A stretch of DNA of 10,109 nt from Basidiobolus heterosporus B8920 (Eukaryota > Basidiobolomycota > Basidiobolomycetes > Basidiobolales > Basidiobolaceae). Below are positions 1-6,354 of this stretch, in pieces; within the stretch, counting starts at the first letter, position 1; the number at the start of each line of letters is the position of its first letter. The translations under genes and the position numbers were made by a program. The notes under the pieces are model-generated. The model was given only the letters and a program-made list of their open reading frames with translations. It was not told the DNA's origin and made no database searches. The stretch lies in contig JNET01030298.1 in NCBI GenBank assembly GCA_000697455.1, positions 1 through 10,109 on the forward strand. The letters run 5' to 3'.

Positions 1-341
1 GAAAGAGAAGAAGCTAGTGAGGCAAGCGAAGCGAGAGAAGAAACGGTTCTTATGGAATGAGCTGGTGGCACGGGAGCCAGTTGAGGTACTCCGTCTACCA
101 ACAAACCATATTCCTCGAATTTTGCTATGATAATGGAAAGTTTGACGGGATCGATGGTGAAGATTTGCTCTTTTTGAGTGTTTTCTGGGCGTATGTAACC
201 GAGAGTTAGAGCTGAGGTAAAAGAAGAAGTCAAAGAAGAATCCGCTTCCTCTTCGAGAGCTTTTACATCAGTACATAAGCGCCTCTCGTTAGCTCGTAGA
301 TATTTTGCACAAGAAAGTACAATTTCTTCCGGCGAATTCAT
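1..341 (-). CDS. 5' part of an unrecognised protein gene, cut by the left window edge
   Basis: Reading the minus strand from an ATG at 341, the frame stays open for 113 codons to base 1, so the gene continues beyond the window. The visible part begins MNSPEEIVLSCAKYLRANER. It has a charged, probably helical segment (about residues 11-33), a Ser/Thr-rich stretch (35-46), a second likely helix around IDPVKLSIIIAKFEEYGLL (63-81), a Pro-rich link (86-94) and a Ser-Leu-Ala triplet repeat (about 101-113). I see no signal peptide and no motif I can assign, so I do not name it. Support for it being real is the length of the open frame, ordinary codon use like its neighbours, and a TATA-like sequence 54-61 nt upstream. 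An intron could end the exon before base 1, and the start could lie elsewhere. It is transcribed in the same direction as ARB1, whose 3' end is about 610 bp away. Confidence 0.6.
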   Translation of the reverse strand, partial: MNSPEEIVLSCAKYLRANERRLCTDVKALEEEADSSLTSSFTSALTLGYIRPENTQKEQIFTIDPVKLSIIIAKFEEYGLLVDGVPQLAPVPPAHSIRTVSSLASLASLASSL

Positions 342-394
342 GTGAAGAAAAGATACTTCACCCTTCAAGATATGTTGTTAAATTGCTCCGCGAA

Positions 395-402
395 TATAAA
401 TA
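395..402 (-). promoter_or_regulatory. TATA-like box of the left-edge gene
   Basis: On the minus strand this reads TATTTATA and lies 54-61 nt upstream of the ATG at 341, a plausible core-promoter position. AT-rich matches are common in such spacers, so this is only a candidate. Confidence 0.25.
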
Positions 403-675
403 ATAGGCAAGTCAGTATGTATTGCGTACAAGATGAGAGAATCTTTAAAAAACACGTAATAGATAGGATAAATATTATATACAACAGCTTGACTCTCTGT
501 GATATGTACTGTATTAAGAAGACAAAAATGTAGTTACAAGCTCACAGATAACTAGCATATATTTTACTTGGCCTCCATGCAAATTCAACAGGTAGTTTGG
601 GGCGCTTTAACTTAAATCAAGCTCATTAATTAATCCTTATTCTAACAAATTTGAGAGAGCTATCTATTCGACTAA

Positions 676-695
676 TGTGTGTGTATATATATATA
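676..695. repeat. Compound TG/TA microsatellite
   Basis: About four TG dinucleotides run directly into about six TA dinucleotides. The tract is short, non-coding, and lies about 255 bp beyond the ARB1 stop codon. Confidence 0.7.
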
Positions 696-950
696 GAAAT
701 AGATGGATTGCCAATAGCCCGATCACATGAATAATTCACGCAGTTTCAAGCAAAAATTGTCGTACAAAAATGAATTTGATTCGTTTTAATAATTGAGTAA
801 AGCGCTGGTTGGAGGAATAGGTGATACACGGGAATAGAGAAACGAGAATATATCGTTGAGTAAGATTTTAAAGTTACAAACAGTCTAGGAGATGTAAGAT
901 TCAATGCGATAGGTGTTGATAATTGGAAGATACAAGAGACAAGATTAAAT

Positions 951-2714
951 TTACAACTTGACTTTCTTACGAAGATGCTGCTTATAGGCAGCAATATCGC
1001 TGTTCCAAGGTTTGACAGTTCCGTTCTCACAGACCCAAATGGCCTGAGCGACTTGAGAAATAAGACGGAAGTCGTGAGAAACAAGAACAACTCCTCCTGA
1101 GAATTGATTGATGGCATCAGCCAGAGAGTCAATAGATTCCATATCTAAATGATTCGTAGGTTCGTCCAAGAGAATGATATGGGGTTGGGCAAGAGCCAAT
1201 TCAGCGAAAACCAAACGGGTCTTGAGGCCATCCGACAAGTGGGCAATAGGAGAAGTTTGGTGAGTGCCGGTAAGACCGTATCTACCGATTTGGGAACGCC
1301 AGAAATTGACGTCCTTACCAAGCTCATCACCGAACTTGTTACGCATGTAGTCAATAGGACTAAGGGACATATCAAGTTGATCAGCAGAGTGCTGGTTGTA
1401 CTTGCCAATCTTCAAGTGAGAATGACGTTGGACACGACCACTAACGGGGACGATCTCAGCGTTCATCAACTTGAGGAGAGTGGACTTACCAGCACCGTTG
1501 GGGCCTACCAAAGCAACACGAGAGTCCATGTCAACACCTAATTCCAAATCTCTGTACAAGCAGTTTTCAATCTTGCCATCATACGAGAAGGAAACTTGAT
1601 CGAAAGAAAGAACAGGGGGAGGGAGTTTAGGGACATCGGTGAAGTTGAACTTGAAAGGTGGAGGAGGCTCGACCTTCTCGATAAGGCCAGCAGCCTCCAT
1701 TTTGTCGATGATCTTTTGCTTACTCTTGGCCTGTCTAACCAAATTAGCATAGGTACCGGCAGAGGCAATGAACTTCTTGATATGGGCAATTTCATCTTGT
1801 TGCTTGTAGTAAGCCTTCATCTGATTGGCTTCGAGTTCAGCCTTGGTCTTGATGAAAGTATCGTAGTTACCACCATAGTAGGTAAGCTTACGCTGATGGG
1901 TCAGATGCATGACATTGGTACAAACGTTGTTCAAGAAATCTTGAGAGTGGGAAACGACAACCAAGATACGATCGTAGGTCTTGAGGTATTCTTCAAGCCA
2001 CACACAAGCTTCCAAATCCAAGTGATTGGTAGGTTCATCGAGAAGAAGAAGGGTGGGACGAATGAAAAGAGCCTTAGCAAGGGCAACACGCATACGCCAA
2101 CCACCAGACATATCCTTGGTTTTCTTTGCCATCTGCTCTTGGGTGAATCCAAGACCGTTGAGAAGAGTACAGGCACGAGCTTCAAAAGTGACAGGGTCCA
2201 AGCTTTCAATACGTTCGTAGATATCATCCAAGATGGGATTATCACCAGCATCTTCCTCAGATAAAAGCTCTTCAACTTGCTTTTCCAAGCGCTTGACTTC
2301 ATCTTCGGCATTCTTGATAACGGATTCGACAGCCGAATACTCACTGGGAGCAGCTTCTTCACTTAACAAGTAGATATCAACATGAGGAGGGATTGGGACT
2401 TCACGGTTACCCAAAGCCTGGAGGAAGGTACTTTTACCGGAACCGTTGGCACCGATAAGACCATATCTACGACCGAAGTTAAGTTCCAAAGTAGCGTTGG
2501 AGATTAATTCTCTGCCATAGAAAGAAAGGGTAAACGATTCAATCTTAATATCACGAGAAGCGGGTTGAGAGGTGAGAACACCAGTACAGGTTCTCTCAGC
2601 ACTCAAGGTCAAGTTTTCCATATCAAGGTCATCAACAGTGGCCTTAGGGGCGGCCTTTTTGTTGGCCTTAGCAGCTCTGGCAGCCAAACGCTTTTGCTTT
2701 GAAACGGAAGCCAT
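951..2714 (-). CDS. ARB1: ABC-F family ATPase, Arb1/ABCF2 type (ribosome biogenesis)
   Basis: This encodes a 587-residue soluble ATPase with two nucleotide-binding domains and no membrane segments, the ABC-F layout. In yeast, Arb1 shuttles between nucleus and cytoplasm and is needed for making 40S and 60S subunits. The N-terminal tail (1-25) is rich in Lys and Ala. Domain 1 has a Walker A at 88-96 (GANGSGKST), signature SGGW at 203-206, Walker B LLLLDEPTNHLD at 222-233 and switch His256. The charged linker (about 275-350), including HIKKFIASAGTYANLVRQAK, matches Arb1 closely. Domain 2 has a Walker A at 404-412 (GPNGAGKST), signature LSDGLKTR (493-500), Walker B at 513-524 and His547. The second signature lacks the usual Gln. 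The frame is open up to 2828, but I start at 2714 because MASVSKQKRL fits family N-termini, has A at -3 and G at +4, and the extra 38 residues do not resemble the family. Length is normal (yeast about 610). No introns. Confidence 0.95.
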   Translation of the reverse strand: MASVSKQKRLAARAAKANKKAAPKATVDDLDMENLTLSAERTCTGVLTSQPASRDIKIESFTLSFYGRELISNATLELNFGRRYGLIGANGSGKSTFLQALGNREVPIPPHVDIYLLSEEAAPSEYSAVESVIKNAEDEVKRLEKQVEELLSEEDAGDNPILDDIYERIESLDPVTFEARACTLLNGLGFTQEQMAKKTKDMSGGWRMRVALAKALFIRPTLLLLDEPTNHLDLEACVWLEEYLKTYDRILVVVSHSQDFLNNVCTNVMHLTHQRKLTYYGGNYDTFIKTKAELEANQMKAYYKQQDEIAHIKKFIASAGTYANLVRQAKSKQKIIDKMEAAGLIEKVEPPPPFKFNFTDVPKLPPPVLSFDQVSFSYDGKIENCLYRDLELGVDMDSRVALVGPNGAGKSTLLKLMNAEIVPVSGRVQRHSHLKIGKYNQHSADQLDMSLSPIDYMRNKFGDELGKDVNFWRSQIGRYGLTGTHQTSPIAHLSDGLKTRLVFAELALAQPHIILLDEPTNHLDMESIDSLADAINQFSGGVVLVSHDFRLISQVAQAIWVCENGTVKPWNSDIAAYKQHLRKKVKL

Positions 2715-3071
2715 GATGATTCTTCGTGAAATTTGGCGGAGAAAAGACCAAAGGCACCATAGTGGTAGCCTACCTCCATCTAAATACTTGAGTGTATTTT
2801 TTTTTTCTTCTTTGATCCTAAACGCCAATTAAACCCCTCAAAGTTTGTTGGGTAATTTCCTTTTTTTGCCTCTCATTTATTTTTTTTCTCTATTGATCCA
2901 ATTGTACTATATGTCATTGGCCATATTTGTCCCCTTGCAGCTCATGTATTAGAACAAATTATACTGGAATTCTGTGATGTCAATACTCTTATTCATAAAT
3001 ATATAGCCTCTTTATTATTTGCTTTCTTTGTTAACTATTAGCCAGCCTAATCTAAGATAAGGGGTTTATAT

Positions 3072-3111
3072 CACTTTGCTTCACATGAGGAATTTCTCTC
3101 CTCATAAAGTG
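3072..3111. repeat. Imperfect inverted repeat in the RPL8-ARB1 spacer
   Basis: ATGAGG (3085-3090) pairs with CCTCAT (3100-3105) across a 9-nt loop. The stem continues outward as CACTTT (3072-3077) with AAAGTG (3106-3111), with a 7-nt bulge on the left arm only. Twelve base pairs in total. Function unknown. Confidence 0.4.
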
Positions 3112-3189
3112 GGGTGCGCTCATCGATTGTCAAACATCCACCAACCATCACTCATGTATCCGCGGTGATTTTCAGATCATGTAAGACTC

Positions 3190-3221
3190 ATGCTGACCAT
3201 GTGGTGGTGGCATGACAGCAT
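3190..3221. repeat. Second imperfect inverted repeat in the same spacer
   Basis: ATGCTG (3190-3195) pairs with CAGCAT (3216-3221), and inside it CATG (3198-3201) pairs with CATG (3211-3214). The loop is the nine bases TGGTGGTGG. Ten base pairs with a small asymmetric internal loop. Function unknown. Confidence 0.35.
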
Positions 3222-3331
3222 TATGCGGTCATTTGCACTAAATAATATACTCCAATCATTGTTACTCTTTACATGTGTTCTAGTAAGATGAATCAATTTA
3301 CATCGAAGATAAACATGTTTCTCCCTTTAGT

Positions 3332-3337
3332 TTTATT
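3332..3337 (-). terminator. Poly(A) signal AATAAA of RPL8
   Basis: A canonical AATAAA on the minus strand, 32-37 nt beyond the RPL8 stop codon. This is the only such hexamer I see close to that end. Confidence 0.5.
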
Positions 3338-3368
3338 TGCATGTTTAACAAAATCACAATACATGAAT

Positions 3369-4136
3369 TTATTTATCAGCAATCTTCTTGGTACCACGAA
3401 GCAAACCGGTACGACGAGCAGCGATAAGACCAACCTTTTGACCAGCGGAGGAGTCGCGGGCAACGGTAGAAGCGTGACCAATGTGTTGATGGTTACCACC
3501 ACCGTGGGGATGGTCAACGGGGTTCATAGCAACACCACGAGTCTTAGGCCAGCAGTTACGCTTGACTCTGTATTTGTGGTAGGCACGACCAGCCTTAAGC
3601 AAGGGCTTATCAATACGACCACCACCGGCAACAATACCAATGGTAGCACGGCAAGTAGATTGAATAATCTTCTTGGAACCGGAAGGAAGCTTGACTCTGG
3701 TCTTACCATCATCGTGGTTGTGGGAAATAATGGTAGCGTAGTTTCCGGAAGCACGAGCGATAGCACCACGATCACCAACAGTTTCTTCGATGTTACAAAT
3801 GATGGTACCTTCGGGCATAGCAGAAAGGGGGAGAACGTTACCAACGGTCAAGGCAGCCTTCTTACCACAGTAGACAAATTGACCGGTGTACATGCCTTCA
3901 GTGGCGATGAAGGTTTGAGTGTGAGTCTTGTATCTGTAAGGATCACGGAATTGAACCTTGGCAAGAGGAGCGCCACGTCCAGGATCGTGAATGATTTCCT
4001 TGACAATACCACGAATGTAGCCATTACGTTCAGCGAAATCCAAAGGACGGAGTTGAGCAGCTCCTTTTCTAAGTCTGGTGTGAGACTTGAAGATACCTCC
4101 GGGACCTTTTCTCTGAGCACGGATAACACGACCCAT
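3369..4136 (-). CDS. RPL8: Large-subunit ribosomal protein uL2 (RPL8; yeast RPL2)
   Basis: This is a complete 255-residue uL2, the protein that joins the subunits and supports the peptidyl-transferase centre of the 60S ribosome. It begins [14 protein letters not shown] and aligns without gaps to human RPL8 as I recall it, nearly to the end. The RNA-binding N-terminal part (about 1-90) includes [20 protein letters not shown]. The C-terminal part carries the family hallmark [17 protein letters not shown] (204-220), with His209 equivalent to bacterial L2 His229 and His216 equivalent to the hydroxylated histidine of human RPL8. The Lys/Arg-rich tail is normal. Codon choice avoids TTA, CTA and TCA, as expected of a strongly expressed gene; this also leaves the opposite strand open for 295 codons. 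The coding part has no intron, but the leader appears to contain one (4149-4269). It faces away from the JmjC gene. Confidence 0.98.
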   Translation of the reverse strand: MGRVIRAQRKGPGGIFKSHTRLRKGAAQLRPLDFAERNGYIRGIVKEIIHDPGRGAPLAKVQFRDPYRYKTHTQTFIATEGMYTGQFVYCGKKAALTVGNVLPLSAMPEGTIICNIEETVGDRGAIARASGNYATIISHNHDDGKTRVKLPSGSKKIIQSTCRATIGIVAGGGRIDKPLLKAGRAYHKYRVKRNCWPKTRGVAMNPVDHPHGGGNHQHIGHASTVARDSSAGQKVGLIAARRTGLLRGTKKIADK

Positions 4137-4148
4137 TTCTTAAATTAC

Positions 4149-4269
4149 CTAAATTTATGATAATGATGAGGTTAGATGAAGTTTTTGATATCTTTCTAGT
4201 GCACACATCGATGGATGGAGTGATCACTGATTTAGATGGGTGTGTTTATGAGTATACGAGTAGACTTAC
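4149..4269 (-). other. Predicted intron in the 5' leader of RPL8
   Basis: On the minus strand a consensus donor GTAAGT starts at 4269. A branch-like CTAAC lies at 4175-4171, and the acceptor TTTAG ends at 4149, about 23 nt after the branch A. The 121-nt intron would leave 12 nt between the acceptor and the RPL8 ATG. Introns near the start of ribosomal protein genes are common in fungi. No C/D snoRNA boxes were found in sense orientation within it. Confidence 0.65.
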
Positions 4270-4286
4270 CGATATTAAGAATGGAC

Positions 4287-4300
4287 GAAAGAAGAGGAGG
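4287..4300 (-). promoter_or_regulatory. Pyrimidine tract in the probable RPL8 first exon or start region
   Basis: Fourteen uninterrupted pyrimidines (CCTCCTCTTCTTTC) on the RPL8 sense strand, 18 nt upstream of the leader-intron donor. It lies where the transcript probably begins. It resembles a TOP-like or initiator pyrimidine patch, but TOP control is established in animals, so any function here is inference. Confidence 0.3.
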
Positions 4301-4835
4301 TGTTGTTAGCATTGCATGGCTCATTTTGTGCTTTGGTGTCAAAGGCGATGCTGATTGGGTAATGGTTCGCTTTTTGGATCATATGGCTCGGGGTCTCCAG
4401 ATGACCCATTGAACTAAATCAAAATTAACATAAGTATTAAAAATTAATCAAGTTATAATCATGATGTTTAAATAGGTAGATATTTGAGATAAATAAATCT
4501 TTTCTTACTTGGATTTTTACCGACATTATACGCACAGAATCTCTTGGCTATTTTGGTAAATCACTTACTAATAAAAGCCCTAATAAATACTGATTGACAA
4601 ACCAGGTACTCAGGATGATTTTTAGATGGCATTTTTTTTTTCTTTGTCAAATGACTAGATATATTTGGAATAACTGTGCACGATGATAAAAATGTGCGTA
4701 TTAAGCTAGACTATATTTAGAAATATGTTTTATGAACAGGCTTCCTTTTACCCGGCTACAAATTGCTTAAAACCCAGTATTTGAAGGTGTTTTCGTACAA
4801 AAATATTAGTTTGTACGTGCATTTCTCTATTTACG

Positions 4836-5783
4836 ATGCAAAAAAGTCTACCAAAGGCACTTCCTGTTGAGTCATTCGAATATCTCAGTGCTGAACGTTT
4901 TAATAATGTTTATCGTCACCAGCGTCCAGTTCTCTTCAAGACACTACTTCCCTCGTCAGTGCTCAAACTATGGAATGAAAGGCGATATTTGGCACAACAA
5001 TTGCTAAAAAAAGAAGGAAAACTAGAAGTTATGTATGCTCATGACCAACAGAACTTCATGGACGATGTTGAATTTGTTGAAAAATGTTTGGTATCTGTGG
5101 ATAGTGTACTGGACACTATTCTGAACGATGTTACTAAAGCTAACGCCCAACCTCAAAGTAACACGCACCCAGAGGGTCCTGATGCAGTGAAGACACCCGA
5201 TATTCAGGCAAAAAGGTTCTATTATCGCTCCCACCTCTCAGATACCATGCTGAGTGATTTGAATATCACTGAAATTCGTAACCGTTTATTCGGTGAACAG
5301 GCGGAGGATCTATCCTTTGCACCAGAATCCAAGAGCGCATTGACTCGTCTGTGGGTAAGCACAGGTGGGAATATCACGCCTATGCATTTCGATCGCTGCC
5401 ATGGCCTCCTACTTCAAGTTCATGGTTGCAAACGGTTTGTCTTGGTCCATCCGGATGATACATCATCAGTTTATCCTTACGATGGTATTAATGGCCCCAA
5501 CCACGGGTCAAAAGTTCGCCGTATTGGCTACAGTTATGGCATAGATCCATTCTCCGAAAATAATGGGATCCCTTCTGAATTGGTAGCGCACATTCTTGCT
5601 AGGTTTCCTAAAATTGCCAATGCAGATATCTATATTGTAGATTTAATGCCCGGTGATGTTTTGTATACCCCGCCAGGCTACTGGCATGAAGTTACCTCGT
5701 TAACAAACAGTATTTCCGTAACAGTTCCTTGGGATATGGCGTCTTCCGAGTTGAACCATGTTCCGGTCAACATGGCTTTTTGA
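4836..5783 (+). CDS. JmjC/cupin-8 Fe(II)- and 2-oxoglutarate-dependent oxygenase
   Basis: A complete, intronless 315-residue protein of the small JmjC class that includes TYW5, JMJD5/KDM8, HSPBAP1 and FIH. These enzymes hydroxylate (or, for some, are reported to demethylate or cleave) proteins or modified tRNA bases. The N-terminal half has the usual entry region with RPVLF (30-34), an acidic FMDD (74-77) and a likely disordered insert (about 100-122). The catalytic core is visible: TPMHFD supplies iron ligands His184 and Asp186, GCKRF supplies Lys199 for 2-oxoglutarate, and PPGYWHE supplies the distal His284. The His184-Lys199 spacing and Thr181 match FIH (His199, Lys214, Thr196). The arrangement around LLLQVHGCKRFVLVHP and PGDVLYTPPGYWHEV recalls TYW5 and JMJD5, but I cannot assign an orthologue. 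There is no signal peptide, chromatin-reader domain or winged helix. Start chosen as the first ATG, with A at -3. Its neighbour across the divergent promoter is RPL8. Confidence 0.9.
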   Translation: MQKSLPKALPVESFEYLSAERFNNVYRHQRPVLFKTLLPSSVLKLWNERRYLAQQLLKKEGKLEVMYAHDQQNFMDDVEFVEKCLVSVDSVLDTILNDVTKANAQPQSNTHPEGPDAVKTPDIQAKRFYYRSHLSDTMLSDLNITEIRNRLFGEQAEDLSFAPESKSALTRLWVSTGGNITPMHFDRCHGLLLQVHGCKRFVLVHPDDTSSVYPYDGINGPNHGSKVRRIGYSYGIDPFSENNGIPSELVAHILARFPKIANADIYIVDLMPGDVLYTPPGYWHEVTSLTNSISVTVPWDMASSELNHVPVNMAF

Positions 5784-6354
5784 TAAGCTAAACCCTGATA
5801 GACTATATATACCTCCCCTAATCTAGATTTAACCACCCATCAACCACTTTAATCCACATATTAATTTAGTTGAATAAACTCTTAATTTTGGAATAGAAAT
5901 CACTACGAAGCCAACAATATTAATTGCTCTGGAGGGTTGGCAGAAATATACCGCTTCAATCAAGTGGCCAAGTAGGTGATCTAACGTAAATAACCGAGGA
6001 TCCAATCATGTCCCTGATCTTGTTATTTGTTTTGATATTTACAAGGAGCGGTTCACTTGACTAAAAAAAGTGCACTATTATTCATAACTTTACTGATAAC
6101 TAAGGGTGTCTTTTTCTCCGCGAGTCCCCTTTTCACTTTGCTTTTAACCATACCAGCGAAGCCGGTGTAAGACCCACGACCGAGTTTATAAATAAGTAAA
6201 TATACTTTTCTCGGAAAGAAACACCTGTATAGTAAGTCATGCTCGGTTCTCCAGAAGAAACGGTAACTATATAGTTGTTTGGCTTTATGGGATTTATTTT
6301 CTAACGGTTATCCTGAATTAGTTTGATACTCTGCTAGATTCTCCCAGAAGAGTT
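5784..6354. promoter_or_regulatory. Spacer with the kinesin-14 promoter
   Basis: About 570 bp between two plus-strand genes. It holds the JmjC 3' flank and the kinesin promoter. A TATAAATA (6187-6194) lies about 160 nt before the kinesin ATG, and a 12-bp palindrome AACTATATAGTT (6265-6276) lies about 80 nt before it; either could mark a core promoter. An 18-codon hydrophobic ORF from 6008 is too short to support. No RNA gene seen. Confidence 0.4.
5873..5878 (+). terminator. Poly(A) signal AATAAA of the JmjC gene
   Basis: A canonical AATAAA about 90 nt after the stop codon, in a T/A-rich stretch. Confidence 0.4.

Larger units (their letters stand above)
342..950. other. Spacer between the left-edge gene and ARB1
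   Basis: This spacer of about 600 bp holds the promoter side of the left-edge gene and the 3' flank of ARB1. It is AT-rich. It contains a short compound TG/TA microsatellite (676-695). The only open frame, 342-533 on the plus strand, has no recognisable content and overlaps the promoter, so I do not call it. I see no tRNA-like cloverleaf and no clear AATAAA signal for ARB1. Confidence 0.6.
2715..3368. other. Spacer holding the ARB1 promoter and RPL8 3' end
   Basis: About 650 bp separate the RPL8 stop codon from the ARB1 start. The ARB1-proximal part carries T-runs on the plus strand (about 2798-2808 and 2861-2889), i.e. A-runs on the ARB1 sense strand. The middle has an AT-rich ATAAATATATAG stretch near 2996-3007. 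Two imperfect hairpins lie at 3072-3111 and 3190-3221. The RPL8 poly(A) signal is at 3332-3337. No tRNA and no convincing small gene was found. Confidence 0.6.
4137..4835. promoter_or_regulatory. Shared divergent promoter region of RPL8 and the JmjC gene
   Basis: About 700 bp separate the two start codons, and the genes point away from each other. The left third holds the RPL8 leader intron and first exon. The right two thirds are AT-rich with a T-run near 4630-4641, and I find no clear TATA box for the JmjC gene. No other gene, tRNA or repeat is visible. Confidence 0.6.

Noticed and set aside
342-533. 63-codon plus-strand frame next to the left-edge gene
   Set aside because: It lies across the promoter of that gene, is AT-rich, has no recognisable motif, and is of a length expected by chance.
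1215-1238. Degenerate second ABC signature of ARB1 (LSDGL in place of LSDGQ)
   Set aside because: Leu replaces the usual Gln, but I recall similar LSDGL forms in other fungal Arb1 proteins, and all Walker and switch residues are intact. It is likely a family variant rather than a defect.
1596-2264. 222-codon plus-strand frame opposite ARB1
   Set aside because: Same cause: it lies wholly within the highly conserved ARB1 coding region, and its product resembles nothing.
2715-2828. 38-residue N-terminal extension of ARB1
   Set aside because: The frame is open, but the added residues do not resemble Arb1/ABCF2 proteins and lie in a poly(A)-containing leader. The ATG at 2714 has better context and gives a family-like N-terminus.
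3273-4160. 295-codon plus-strand frame opposite RPL8
   Set aside because: It is the mirror of uL2. RPL8 avoids TTA, CTA and TCA codons, which removes stops from the opposite strand. The translation is Thr/Ser/Asn-rich low-complexity sequence with no family resemblance.
4149-4269. Possible C/D snoRNA in the RPL8 leader intron
   Set aside because: ATGATGA and CTGA boxes occur only on the strand opposite to RPL8, without a properly placed terminal stem. The sense strand has no box C plus box D pair.
6008-6064. 18-codon hydrophobic ORF upstream of the kinesin
   Set aside because: It is too short to distinguish from chance and about 350 nt from the kinesin start, with no other support.
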